In this document: one piece after another, positions 29,171-37,770 of the stretch
Layout: every line of letters begins with the position of its first letter
Numbering within the stretch: position 1 is the first letter of the stretch
Assembly: GCF_030273445.1 (NCBI RefSeq)
Contig: NZ_CP120678.1
Span: 1,217,501 to 1,281,500 of the forward strand
Source of the DNA: Selenobaculum gibii
Lineage (GTDB): Bacteria; Bacillota; Negativicutes; ICN-92133
DNA length: 64,000 nucleotides
Direction of reading: 5' to 3'
Position numbers and translations under genes: made by a program
Notes under the pieces: model-generated
Databases searched by the model: none
What the model saw: the letters and a program-made list of their open reading frames with translations, nothing else
What the model was told of the DNA's origin: nothing

Positions 29171-30388
29171 ATGGCGAAAACTTTTACATATAAAGCGAGA
29201 GATCGCGGAGGTGCTTTAATTTCCGGGAAAATTGTTGCAGATTCTCAAAATGCAGTTGCTTCATTTATTCGAGAAAAAGGTTACTTTGTAACACAAATAA
29301 AAGAGGCAAAAGATGCGAATAATCTCAATGAGTTTTTTAGTAAGTTACGTGGCGTAAAACCAAAAGAGATTGCAATATTCTGTAGGCAGATGTCCATTAT
29401 GATTAATGCAGGGTTACCTTTAGTAACCGCAGTAAGTATCCTCATTGAACAGACGCACAATCCGATATTAAAGAATGCCTTAAAAGATGTTTATCAACAA
29501 ATTCAAGGTGGGGATACCTTTAGTTCAGCAATAAAAAAATATGACCACATTTTCCCACCAATTATGATACATATGATTACTGCCGGTGAAGTCGGTGGTG
29601 TAATGGACGATGTAATGGATCGTCTAGCTGTGCATTTAGAAAAAGACTACAAAATGCGCGAAAAAATTAAATCGGCAATGACATATCCAGTCGTAGTAAT
29701 TTGTTTAGCCGTTTTAGTTGTGATTTTTATTTTGACGTTTGTTATGCCGACCTTTAAGAGTATGTTTGATAACATGCACTCTGAATTACCGTTACCAACA
29801 CAGTTTTTATTAGGTGTAAGCGGATTTTTTCAAGAGTATTGGTGGCTGGTTATTATCGGACTTGTTGCAATGGCATTTGGTGCAACTCAGATTTATAAGA
29901 TTCCACGCTATCAACTGTATGTTGATGCAATGATTCTGCGCATGCCTGTATTTGGGATGCTGGTTAGAAAAATTTCGATTGCTCGATTTAGTCGTACCTT
30001 GGGAACTTTGTTGCATGGTGGTGTGCCAATTATCACAGCACTTGATGTCGTGAAAAATGTGACGGGTAATATGCAATTAGTCAATGCATTGACCGATGCA
30101 CAAACTGATGTTAGAGATGGATTTACGCTCTCTGATACGCTAAGCTCCAGCAAAGTTTTTACACCGATGGTAGTACAAATGATTGCTGTTGGAGAAGAAA
30201 CAGGGCAAATGGATACAATGCTTGGAAAAATTGCCGATTTCTACGAAGATGATGTTGACGATGTTGTGTCAAGACTAAGTAGTCTATTAGAGCCTATGAT
30301 GATTGTCATCCTTGGCTTAATTATTGGATCTATTGTTATTTCTATTGCATTACCAATGTTTGATGTAGTAAACAACGTTGGTGGCTAA
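29171..30388 (+). CDS. pilC: Type IV pilus inner-membrane platform protein PilC
   Basis: A 405-residue GspF-family protein with two homologous cytoplasmic domains (e.g. IAIFCRQMSIMINAGLPLVTAVSIL and IARFSRTLGTLLHGGVPIITALDVV) and three membrane segments, one near the middle (VVVICLAVLVVIFILTFVMP), one near residue 220 and one at the C-terminus. It holds the extension and retraction ATPases and transfers rotation to pilin assembly. Confidence 0.96.
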   Translation: MAKTFTYKARDRGGALISGKIVADSQNAVASFIREKGYFVTQIKEAKDANNLNEFFSKLRGVKPKEIAIFCRQMSIMINAGLPLVTAVSILIEQTHNPILKNALKDVYQQIQGGDTFSSAIKKYDHIFPPIMIHMITAGEVGGVMDDVMDRLAVHLEKDYKMREKIKSAMTYPVVVICLAVLVVIFILTFVMPTFKSMFDNMHSELPLPTQFLLGVSGFFQEYWWLVIIGLVAMAFGATQIYKIPRYQLYVDAMILRMPVFGMLVRKISIARFSRTLGTLLHGGVPIITALDVVKNVTGNMQLVNALTDAQTDVRDGFTLSDTLSSSKVFTPMVVQMIAVGEETGQMDTMLGKIADFYEDDVDDVVSRLSSLLEPMMIVILGLIIGSIVISIALPMFDVVNNVGG

Positions 30389-30437
30389 TTTGCAATAGAG
30401 GAATGCTATAGAAAATTAATGAGAGGAGGTGAAACAA

Positions 30438-30866
30438 ATGATACAAGCAATTCGTAAACGAATGAACCAAAAAGGTTTCACTTTAGTTGAATTAATGGTA
30501 GTTATTGCGATTTTAGGTGTATTGGCAGCTATTGCGATTCCTAGATTTAATGAATCTACAGCAAAGGCGAATACAGCTAGAGTTCAAGCAGATTTGCGAA
30601 CGATTGATTCTGCATCCGTTCAATATCAAGCAGACAATGGTAAAATGCCTGCTACTATAACAGATTTACAAAATTATTTAACTACTGAAGTTTCTAAATT
30701 AAAATCACCTAAAGGTGGTTTGTATTTAAAGGCAAATTCAACTACAACATTGGATGCGGAAACTGCATATGGAGTTAATACTACAACTGGTCGTGGTACA
30801 TTAACTGTTGGAGGTACTGCAAAAGTAGCGGAAGACTTTGGTTATGTTGCATCATCAGGAACGTGA
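30438..30866 (+). CDS. pilA: Major type IV pilin
   Basis: A 142-residue prepilin. A short basic leader ends in K-G, the prepilin peptidase cleaves before F-T-L-V-E-L, and the conserved Glu5 and 20-residue hydrophobic helix VVIAILGVLAAIAIP follow. The soluble part resembles small Gram-positive or Geobacter-type major pilins and lacks cysteines. The start is ATG 30438, 9 bases after GGAGG; a GTG at 30429 is too close to that site. A strong hairpin follows the gene, which would give pilA more transcript than downstream genes. Confidence 0.95.
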   Translation: MIQAIRKRMNQKGFTLVELMVVIAILGVLAAIAIPRFNESTAKANTARVQADLRTIDSASVQYQADNGKMPATITDLQNYLTTEVSKLKSPKGGLYLKANSTTTLDAETAYGVNTTTGRGTLTVGGTAKVAEDFGYVASSGT

Positions 30867-30884
30867 TGAGGTTTTAATCTCTAC

Positions 30885-30920
30885 AAATAAGCAACTAAGC
30901 TTTTGCTTAGTTGCTTATTT
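30885..30920 (+). terminator. Strong hairpin after pilA (attenuator or mRNA stabiliser)
   Basis: A perfect 16-bp stem (30885-30900 with 30905-30920, core AGCAACTAAGC) with a TTTT loop. The trailing T-run is short, so partial termination or 3'-end protection of pilA mRNA is likely, while pilD onward is still expressed. Confidence 0.8.
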
Positions 30921-30952
30921 ACTATCCGAATCTATCTAAAGGAGGTACAACA

Positions 30953-31750
30953 TTGGATTTTGCATTTATTTTTATTTTAGGCTTATTAATCGGTAGTTTT
31001 CTCAATGTATGTATCTACCGATTGCCGCAGAATGAATCGATTGTTTTTCCGCCGTCACATTGCATGTCGTGTGGAAATGAACTAAAAGTATTAGATTTAG
31101 TGCCGGTACTTAGCTATTTTGTATTACAGGGAAAATGTCGTTTTTGCAAAACATCTATATCGCCTCGTTATGCAGGGATGGAGCTATTAACTGGTTTTTT
31201 ATTTTTGTTTACTTATTCCCAGATTGGCTTAGGTCTACAATTATTAAAAGCACTTATTTTTATTTCATTTTTAGTTGTGATTACGTTTATTGACTATGAC
31301 CATCAATTGATTTTGGACAAGGTTTTATTACCGATGGGAATCGTTGGTGTTTTGATAAATTTATTATTTGAATATAGTGATTTCATCGTTACATTAGGTT
31401 CGTTATCTTTTTCTCTGCTGGTGAATCCTTTAGATTGGCTGAGTATGGGGATTGGGTTCTTTGTCGGTGGGGGATTGTTATTTATTATTGCTATGGTAAG
31501 TGGAGGGGGAATGGGAGGAGGAGATATCAAATTTGCCGCTGTGTTAGGCTTGTGGCTGGGCTGGCAAATGAATTTGCTCGTATTAATGTTAGCGTTTATC
31601 TTAGGTGGGATTGTTGGTGTCTTATTAATAGCAACACGAATCAAAAGCCGTAAGGATTATATACCGTTTGGCCCATTTATTGCGATTTCTGCTTGGATCG
31701 TCTATATCTATGGAATTGAAATTTTGCAATGGTATTTTTCTTTAACGTGA
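30953..31750 (+). CDS. pilD: Prepilin peptidase PilD
   Basis: A 265-residue membrane aspartic protease and N-methylase. Motifs: LLIGSFLNVCIYRLP, a four-cysteine domain (CMSCGNELKVLDLVPVLSY, CRFC) and the catalytic aspartates in FIDYDHQLI and GGGMGGGDIKFAAVLGLW. Around eight hydrophobic segments. I start at TTG 30953, 5 bases after AAAGGAGGT; the frame opens earlier inside the pilA hairpin. It processes PilA and the following minor prepilins. Confidence 0.95.
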   Translation: MDFAFIFILGLLIGSFLNVCIYRLPQNESIVFPPSHCMSCGNELKVLDLVPVLSYFVLQGKCRFCKTSISPRYAGMELLTGFLFLFTYSQIGLGLQLLKALIFISFLVVITFIDYDHQLILDKVLLPMGIVGVLINLLFEYSDFIVTLGSLSFSLLVNPLDWLSMGIGFFVGGGLLFIIAMVSGGGMGGGDIKFAAVLGLWLGWQMNLLVLMLAFILGGIVGVLLIATRIKSRKDYIPFGPFIAISAWIVYIYGIEILQWYFSLT

Positions 31751-31757
31751 ATCGCTG

Positions 31758-32210
31758 ATGCGTGGAGTGACTTTAATTGAGCTTTTGATTTGTGTTGCTA
31801 TTTTAGGGATTATTTGCTTAATTGGACTGCCAAAACAAAATATTGCGGAGAAGCATCAATTAAATTTTGCAACGGATGAGCTTGTGATGAATTTGCGTTG
31901 GATGCAGCAAATGTCGTTAAATTCATTGCGAGGAAATACAAGTCAGCCCCAAATAATGCCAGATTTAGTACTTACGTTGAATCTTTTGCAGGGAAATAAT
32001 TCAGGGTATATGATTTGTTGTGGCACAAAAATTTTAAAAAAGGTAGATTTTCCAGGTGGAATAAAAATTGTTTCAAACAATCAACAGAATTTTATCAGTT
32101 TTAATTACAAGGGGCAAATCAATCAGCCATGTACGATTTCTTTGCAAGATAAAGATGGGAAAAATCGATTGATTATTATTGACCGCGTAGGGCGAATCCG
32201 AACGCAATAG
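31758..32210 (+). CDS. Minor prepilin / GspH-FimT-type pseudopilin
   Basis: 150 residues with an extremely short leader (M-R-G), cleavage before V-T-L-I-E-L-L, and a hydrophobic helix VAILGIICLIGLP. The soluble domain (DELVMNLRWMQQMSLNS...) follows the GspH/FimT pattern. Likely part of the tip complex that starts pilus assembly or, in competence pili, binds DNA; this role is inferred. Confidence 0.85.
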   Translation: MRGVTLIELLICVAILGIICLIGLPKQNIAEKHQLNFATDELVMNLRWMQQMSLNSLRGNTSQPQIMPDLVLTLNLLQGNNSGYMICCGTKILKKVDFPGGIKIVSNNQQNFISFNYKGQINQPCTISLQDKDGKNRLIIIDRVGRIRTQ

Positions 32211-32226
32211 ATAGTGGAGATTGTTT

Positions 32227-32601
32227 ATGATGAATGAAAAAGGGTTTTCATTAATTGGAGTTCTGATTTCATGTATTCTTTTGACAGCAATTACTTCTCT
32301 TTTATTTACTCAGCAAATGATAATAAAACAAAACATGAATGCGCAAAATCGTATGAATGCAGCGAATATTGCACAAGTAGCAATTGAGAGTTTAACCAGG
32401 GCCGATTTAATGGCAATAGATTATACGAGTTCAGTAAAGCAGGTAATCGAAAATCATACGACTTTTGAAGTAACAACAACAATTACACATGAAGAGTTTT
32501 TTCACATGGACAAAGTTAAAGTAATTGTAGCTTGGCAAGAATGGGGCGTTTTATATAATGTCACGTTTGAAACATTATTGTCTAAAGATATTTTATTTTA
32601 A
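32227..32601 (+). CDS. Minor prepilin-like protein (PilV/GspI-type)
   Basis: 124 residues. The leader M-M-N-E-K-G precedes the cleavage site and F-S-L-I-G-V-L-I-S. The usual Glu5 is replaced by Gly, as in some minor pilins. The soluble part is short and divergent. Start ATG 32227 behind GGAG; its 3' end overlaps the next gene by 44 bases. It is one of a run of four small prepilin-like genes, typical of pilus-tip initiator sets. Confidence 0.75.
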   Translation: MMNEKGFSLIGVLISCILLTAITSLLFTQQMIIKQNMNAQNRMNAANIAQVAIESLTRADLMAIDYTSSVKQVIENHTTFEVTTTITHEEFFHMDKVKVIVAWQEWGVLYNVTFETLLSKDILF

Positions 32602-33112
32602 AATTGTTTTTAGAGAAAACGGCTATTCTTTAGTTGCTTTATTAATTTCATTGACTTTGCATGTTATGATAGCTTCATGTGTTGTTCCTATAGCAGATAT
32701 AGCGATAAAACAAAATACGCTCTTAGTTACACGAATTGCTTTGCAATCAGAAATGCGTTATGCACTAGAGCGTATAGTGCAAGATTTTACTTTTGCAAAA
32801 AAATTTGATATAACAGATGATACTTTAACTATTATTACTGATCTATATATAGATAAAGATAGGAAAGAAGAGAAAAAAACGATTTATAGGATAGATAATA
32901 CGAAAGGTATTTGTAGATTGACTTGTGATTTTCAACCGATGACTGGTGAAAGTAAAATGTGTAATAGTACAATTACTGGGTTAACTTTTAAAAGAATTTC
33001 AGCAAAATCAATTTTTATTGAGATTTGCGCAAGTGATAAGGACAAAAAAGTTTTTTTAAAATTACATACCGTTGCTACTGCCTTAAATATTTTTAATGAA
33101 AATTCTTTGTAG
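32558..33112 (+). CDS. Minor prepilin-like protein (PilW/GspJ-type)
   Basis: Up to 184 residues. The N-terminus has an R-E-N-G / Y-S-L-V-A-L-L prepilin-like cleavage site followed by a hydrophobic stretch; Glu5 is absent (Ala). The soluble domain has ALERIVQDFTFAKKFDI and ICRLTCDFQPM, reminiscent of GspJ/PilW. The start is uncertain: ATG 32558 overlaps the upstream gene by 44 bases and its ribosome site (GGGG) is a little far; TTG 32567 is an alternative. No frameshift is evident. Confidence 0.65.
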   Translation: MSRLKHYCLKIFYFKIVFRENGYSLVALLISLTLHVMIASCVVPIADIAIKQNTLLVTRIALQSEMRYALERIVQDFTFAKKFDITDDTLTIITDLYIDKDRKEEKKTIYRIDNTKGICRLTCDFQPMTGESKMCNSTITGLTFKRISAKSIFIEICASDKDKKVFLKLHTVATALNIFNENSL

Positions 33113-33120
33113 GTGAGAAA

Positions 33121-33516
33121 TTGAAAAATCAATATGGGTTTAGTACAATTATAAATTTAATTCTTCTCACATTATTAACGACAATCATTATGTCTTGTAT
33201 GAATTTGGTAAATGTAAATTTTGCTACTGAGGAGCTGTATTTATCTAATATTCAAGCGCAATATTTAGCAAAAGCGGGAGCAAATTATGCAATTGTAAAA
33301 TTAATACATAATAAGGAATATGCAAAAGAAAATAATTCTGGTATTATAGAAACGATAGAGTTTTCAACTGGTAAATGTGAAATTCGAGTTTATAATACTG
33401 GAGGTAAAGCAAGCATTTTAGCTGTTGGAATTAGTCAAAAAGCAAGAAGTCAGTATATTGTGGAAATGCAAGTAGGCGCTGAAGAAAAAATGCATGTTGT
33501 TAATTGGAGACCTTAG
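33121..33516 (+). CDS. Minor prepilin-like protein (PilX/GspK-type)
   Basis: 131 residues. N-terminus M-K-N-Q-Y-G then F-S-T-I-I-N-L-I-L-L, a possible prepilin cleavage site with a hydrophobic helix. The region AQYLAKAGANYAIVKLI resembles the PilX/GspK motif that follows the helix. The start is TTG 33121 with TAGGTGAG upstream. It completes the four-gene minor-pilin set. Confidence 0.65.
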   Translation: MKNQYGFSTIINLILLTLLTTIIMSCMNLVNVNFATEELYLSNIQAQYLAKAGANYAIVKLIHNKEYAKENNSGIIETIEFSTGKCEIRVYNTGGKASILAVGISQKARSQYIVEMQVGAEEKMHVVNWRP

Positions 33517-33543
33517 ATAAATAAAAATGCTAGAGGTGCTTTT

Positions 33544-33816
33544 ATGAAGATTAAAAATTGTATGGAGGATTTTGTTTTTCAACATTTGGACGGTTTTTTA
33601 GAGCAAAATCAGAATATTTGTAAATGCGAGCAATGTAAAACTGATATCGCAGTATTAGCACTTAATCGTTTAAAACCATGCTATGTAACGACTGAAAAAG
33701 GAGATTTATATACACGGCTTGATTTGTATGAAACAGAAAATGAAGTTGATATTTTCATTGCGTTAGGTAAAGCAATTGATATTGTGGAGGCAAATCCTAG
33801 ACATGTTAAAAGATAA
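33544..33816 (+). CDS. comFB: ComFB-family late competence protein
   Basis: 90 residues matching the ComFB family: CMEDFVFQHLDGFLEQ, the Cys cluster C-K-C-E-Q-C likely binding zinc, DIAVLALNRLKPCYVTTEKGDLYTRLDL. In B. subtilis comFB lies between comFA and comFC but is not essential for uptake; in cyanobacteria and other diderms ComFB proteins have been tied to cyclic-dinucleotide signalling controlling pili. Its place inside the pilus operon supports a pilus-control role. It overlaps pilM. Confidence 0.88.
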   Translation: MKIKNCMEDFVFQHLDGFLEQNQNICKCEQCKTDIAVLALNRLKPCYVTTEKGDLYTRLDLYETENEVDIFIALGKAIDIVEANPRHVKR

Positions 33817-34900
33817 AAAGAAAATTCTAAATTGGATAGAAAATAAACTTTTTTCAAAGCCTAATTCTATTTTGGGGATTAATATAGGAAATTCTTATGT
33901 GAAAATGATTGAATTAAAAATGGAATCTGATGAGTTTATTCTGAAAAATATTGCTTATGCACCTTTATTTGGTGAGAAATATAATGATGATATGAGTAGA
34001 TATGAACGTATTTTTTCGGCGATAACACATTTAATAGAACTTCATGGGATTCAATCTAAGGATGTTATTTTGTCTATAGGAGGTCGCGATATATTTGAAC
34101 GTCGAGTAGAATTTCCTAAAATGACAGATACAGAATTGACAGAGGCTGTAAAATGGGATATTGAAAAATATGTGCCTTATGAAGCTGATACTTACTATTA
34201 TGATTTTGCCATTCTAGAAAGTAATATGGATAATGAAACAGAAATATTGCCAGTTATGCTTGTAGCAGCACCAATGAGCGTGGTTGATGAGAATGTTAAA
34301 ATGATGCAAGAATTGAATTTACATATTGTTGCAATTGAGGGAGAATCGTTTGCCTTAACAAGAACAATACGAACGGCAGAAAATTATATTGTAGTTGATA
34401 TTGGTAAGGAAAATGGACAAGTTTTAATTTTTCAAAATAATATTCCAATTGCGGCAAGAAATATTCCCATTTTCGGGGATAGCTTTACGGAAATTATTCA
34501 ATCGAGTTTATCTGTAGATAGTGCAGAGGCGGAAATGTTAAAGCAAAGTCAGCAAAATTTAATTCAAGCAGATGATACTGCAAATGAATTATTGATAACT
34601 TTAGCAAAAGAATTACAGGGTATTGTCCAAGAACTGTCAGATGAAATTTTGCGTACGATTGAATATTATCGTGTACAAAACAAAGATGCTGTTGTCGATA
34701 ATATTTTTCTTACTGGTGGGGGTACGAGAATTAATGGTCTAGAACAGCAGCTGGAGCAATTAATTTCTATTCCGGTTGTTCGGCATAATCCTTTTGCTTG
34801 CTTAACGATTAATGATTCCTTTGATTCTAATTATATTAAAAAAGTTTCACCACAATTTTCAATTGCAGTTGGATTGGCAATGAGAGGTAATGTTGTATGA
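33803..34900 (+). CDS. pilM: Type IV pilus assembly protein PilM
   Basis: A 365-residue actin-like ATPase on the cytoplasmic side of the inner membrane that binds the N-terminus of PilN. The ATPase phosphate loops are visible as GINIGNSYVKMIEL and VVDIGKENGQVLIF, with the adenosine loop FLTGGGTRINGLEQ. I use ATG 33803, whose GGAGG site is somewhat distant (14 bases). It overlaps comFB by 14 bases and pilN by 4. Confidence 0.93.
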   Translation: MLKDKKKILNWIENKLFSKPNSILGINIGNSYVKMIELKMESDEFILKNIAYAPLFGEKYNDDMSRYERIFSAITHLIELHGIQSKDVILSIGGRDIFERRVEFPKMTDTELTEAVKWDIEKYVPYEADTYYYDFAILESNMDNETEILPVMLVAAPMSVVDENVKMMQELNLHIVAIEGESFALTRTIRTAENYIVVDIGKENGQVLIFQNNIPIAARNIPIFGDSFTEIIQSSLSVDSAEAEMLKQSQQNLIQADDTANELLITLAKELQGIVQELSDEILRTIEYYRVQNKDAVVDNIFLTGGGTRINGLEQQLEQLISIPVVRHNPFACLTINDSFDSNYIKKVSPQFSIAVGLAMRGNVV

Positions 34901-35433
34901 TTAAAATTAATTTATTACCACCTGAAAAACGGCGAAAACAAATTCCATTGAAACGATTCATTACGATAGTTATGAGTTCTTTTGTTATTGTTTGGGTTGG
35001 AATTTATTTTTTCATGCTTTTTCAAGCTGCTATATTGCAAGATACTATTCTTTCAGCCAAAGAAAGTTATCAGCTTATGACCAAAAGTATTGAAAAAAAA
35101 GAAATTACTGAAAAAAAACAACAGGTTATTAATAAAAAAAATGCAGTAGTGACAGGAATCTCTAAGAACATAAATGCAGAATATGCAGTTTTATCAAATA
35201 TAAGTGAGCTGGTCACAGCTAGTGTTTGGTTGACTGAATTTCATATGGATGAAAAAAAAGTTGTTAGAATTAAAGGCAATGCCTCTAGTTATCCTCAATT
35301 AGCAACTTTTTTAAATCGTTTTGAAAATAATAAGGCATTTACTGAGGTATCTTTGACCAGTGCAAATGTTACCAAAGTATCGAATCAGGAGATTACTCAA
35401 TTTGAAGTTACTGCAAAATTCAAGGAGTTATAG
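34897..35433 (+). CDS. pilN: Type IV pilus assembly protein PilN
   Basis: 178 residues. The hallmark N-terminal motif IKINLLPPEKRR binds PilM; one membrane segment follows (~residues 22-45), then a coiled stretch and a ferredoxin-like periplasmic domain (WLTEFHMDEKKVVRIKGNASSYPQLATFLNRFE). The start ATGA overlaps the pilM stop, showing translational coupling. Confidence 0.92.
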   Translation: MIKINLLPPEKRRKQIPLKRFITIVMSSFVIVWVGIYFFMLFQAAILQDTILSAKESYQLMTKSIEKKEITEKKQQVINKKNAVVTGISKNINAEYAVLSNISELVTASVWLTEFHMDEKKVVRIKGNASSYPQLATFLNRFENNKAFTEVSLTSANVTKVSNQEITQFEVTAKFKEL

Positions 35434-35435
35434 AA

Positions 35436-36038
35436 ATGAATTTATCATTGACAAAACTTGAGTTAAAATATAAACTGACATTATTCTCACTTATTTTAAT
35501 CATTTTAAATATAATTTTCTACTTTTTCATCTATAGTCCGCAGAGCGAGGAAATTTGTACATTAAATAATCAATTGGAATTAGAACAGCAACAAATTAAA
35601 GTAATAGAAGATTTTATTAATAACCATCCTGATATTAACGCTTATGATAATGAACTAAATAGTAAATTAGATAAAATAAATAAGATGATTCCTGAAAATC
35701 CTGATGTCAGCCTTTTTATTGATGAGATTTCAAAAATTGCTATACAGTCATCTATTCAAATTAACAATATTACTCCTGGTGAACTAGTTGATAAAAATAA
35801 TTATCGTGAGTTTAGGATAGCCTTAAAAATAAGCGGTGATTATTTCGATTTCTTGAAATTTTTGCAAGCTTTAAATAGACTAGATCGATTGACAAGTATT
35901 TCTACGATTCAAACATCGGCAAAAGGAAATATTGTGGAAAGTGATTTAGCATTAGTTGTTTACTGTTATGGAAGTTCAAAGGATTCATCTGGAGAAAATG
36001 CAAAAGCAACAAAATCATCTGCGTCTAAAACCAATTAG
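35436..36038 (+). CDS. pilO: Type IV pilus assembly protein PilO
   Basis: 200 residues: a membrane segment at residues ~13-32, a coiled coil (CTLNNQLELEQQQIKVIEDFINNH) and a ferredoxin-like periplasmic fold with SIQINNITPGE and YFDFLKFLQALNRLDRLTSISTI. Forms a heterodimer with PilN. Secretin (pilQ) and pilotin genes, needed by a diderm, are not in this operon. A terminator overlaps its 3' end. Confidence 0.9.
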   Translation: MNLSLTKLELKYKLTLFSLILIILNIIFYFFIYSPQSEEICTLNNQLELEQQQIKVIEDFINNHPDINAYDNELNSKLDKINKMIPENPDVSLFIDEISKIAIQSSIQINNITPGELVDKNNYREFRIALKISGDYFDFLKFLQALNRLDRLTSISTIQTSAKGNIVESDLALVVYCYGSSKDSSGENAKATKSSASKTN

Positions 36039-36056
36039 GTTAGACGCAGTTTTTTA
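36019..36056 (+). terminator. Terminator at the end of the pilus operon
   Basis: CTGCGTCTAA (36019-36028) pairs with TTAGACGCAG (36040-36049), followed by six T. The 5' arm is inside pilO and the stop codon is in the loop. Confidence 0.9.
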
Positions 36057-36086
36057 ATAGAAATAAAATGAAAAAGGAGATATAAT

Positions 36087-37238
36087 ATGTTTCGTTTTTT
36101 AACTGCAGGAGAATCTCATGGGCAATGCTTAGCTACGATTATAGAAGGATTACCTTCGGGTATTAAAATTGATATTAATAAAATTAATACCGATTTAGCG
36201 AGGCGCCAACAGGGCTATGGTCGTGGAGGTAGAATGAAAATAGAAACGGATAAAGCTGATATTTTATCAGGTGTTCGTTTTGGTGAAACTATTGGAGATC
36301 CAATTACAATTAGAATTAATAATAAAGATTGGTCTAATTGGGAAGAAAGAATGTCCGTATTTGGTAACGTTGCAGGAGCAAAAGTGACAGCAGCCCGTCC
36401 AGGTCACGCTGATTTAATTGGCAGCCAAAAATATAATCGTGAAGATATTCGTGATATTTTAGAACGAGCAAGTGCTAGGGAAACAGCGACAAGAGTTGCT
36501 GTAGGAGCTATAGCCAAATGTTTGCTATCAGCTTGTGGAATCGAAATTAGATCTCATGTTACTAATATTGGTGGTGTTAAAGTTAATCCTAAGAATATAG
36601 ATTATACAATATTGAAAGGATCTAGAGTAGAATCAGAATTAAATTGTTGTGATAAAATTGCTGAAGCGAAAATGAAAGATGCAATTGATCAAGCGAAGAA
36701 AAATGGCGATACTTTAGGTGGAGTCTTTGAAATAGTTGTATTTAATACGATTCCTGGTTTGGGGAGTCACATTCAGTGGGATAGAAGACTTGATGCAAAA
36801 TTGGCGAGTGCGCTAATGTCTATACAAGCAATTAAAGGGGTAGAAGTGGGTGAAGGTTTTGAATTTGCCAATTTACCAGGAAGTCAATCCCATGATGAAA
36901 TGTTTTATAATGCGAATAGAAACGTCTATCGAAAAACAAATCATGCAGGTGGAATTGAGGGTGGCATGAGCAATGGAGAACCTATTGTAATTAAAGCTGT
37001 AATGAAACCAATCCCTACCTTGATGCGTCCATTAGCTTCGGTTGATATAAACTCTAAGGAAGAAGTAAAAGCGAATACAGAGCGAAGCGATGTTTGTGCA
37101 GTCTCTGCAGCCTCAGTAGTAGGCGAAGCAATGACGGCAATTGTGCTTGCGGAACTGTTAATTGAAAAGTTTGGTGGAGACAATATTTGTGACTTAAAGG
37201 CAGCAATAGATCATTACATAGCAAGAATAAATAGGTGA
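36087..37238 (+). CDS. aroC: Chorismate synthase
   Basis: A 383-residue FMN-dependent enzyme converting EPSP to chorismate, the last common aromatic step. Signatures: GESHG-CLATIIEGLPSG at the N-terminus, RPGHADL-GS-KYN, RASARETATRVAVGA and the C-terminal GIEGGMSNGEPI plus RSDVCAVSAASVVGEAM. It begins the aroC-aroK-aroB unit, with AAGGAGAT upstream of ATG. Confidence 0.97.
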   Translation: MFRFLTAGESHGQCLATIIEGLPSGIKIDINKINTDLARRQQGYGRGGRMKIETDKADILSGVRFGETIGDPITIRINNKDWSNWEERMSVFGNVAGAKVTAARPGHADLIGSQKYNREDIRDILERASARETATRVAVGAIAKCLLSACGIEIRSHVTNIGGVKVNPKNIDYTILKGSRVESELNCCDKIAEAKMKDAIDQAKKNGDTLGGVFEIVVFNTIPGLGSHIQWDRRLDAKLASALMSIQAIKGVEVGEGFEFANLPGSQSHDEMFYNANRNVYRKTNHAGGIEGGMSNGEPIVIKAVMKPIPTLMRPLASVDINSKEEVKANTERSDVCAVSAASVVGEAMTAIVLAELLIEKFGGDNICDLKAAIDHYIARINR

Positions 37239-37239
37239 T

Positions 37240-37770
37240 ATGATGAAAAATGTTATATTAATTGGCTTTATGGGCACAGGAAAAACGAGTACTGGACGAT
37301 TATTGGCTAATAGAGTAGGGTATTCTTTTATCGACACTGATAATAAGATTGAAGCTGTAAATAAGATGAGTATTCCGGAAATGTTTCAAAAATATGGAGA
37401 AAAATATTTTCGCGAAAGAGAAACAGAAGTTATCGAAACTATTGCCAAATATCATCATGCAGTTATCTCAACTGGCGGAGGTGTGGTTCTTAATCCACAT
37501 AATATGAATTTGCTAAGCCAAAATGGAGTTGTTGTCTCACTAACTGCTTCAATTGATTCTATTTTAGAGAGAACTAGCAGAAGAAATTCACGTCCTTTAT
37601 TAGAAACGGTTGATCGACGTAAGGTAATTGAAGAGTTGCTAAAAGCTCGTATAGAATTTTATCATAAAGCGGATTGTGTGATTGATACAAGCAATATTTC
37701 GCCGTTACAAGTAACAGATAAAATCATTGATTTTATGAGAAAAGGGGGGATTTTACGTGCAAGAGGTTAG
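37240..37770 (+). CDS. aroK: Shikimate kinase
   Basis: 176 residues. Phosphorylates shikimate with ATP. Walker A GFMGTGKTSTGR, shikimate-binding DTDNKIE, F-R-E-R-E-T-E-V (Arg), STGGGVVL and lid residues RRNSRPLLE. One base separates it from aroC; ATG 37243 is an equally good start. It overlaps aroB by 14 bases. Confidence 0.96.
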   Translation: MMKNVILIGFMGTGKTSTGRLLANRVGYSFIDTDNKIEAVNKMSIPEMFQKYGEKYFRERETEVIETIAKYHHAVISTGGGVVLNPHNMNLLSQNGVVVSLTASIDSILERTSRRNSRPLLETVDRRKVIEELLKARIEFYHKADCVIDTSNISPLQVTDKIIDFMRKGGILRARG

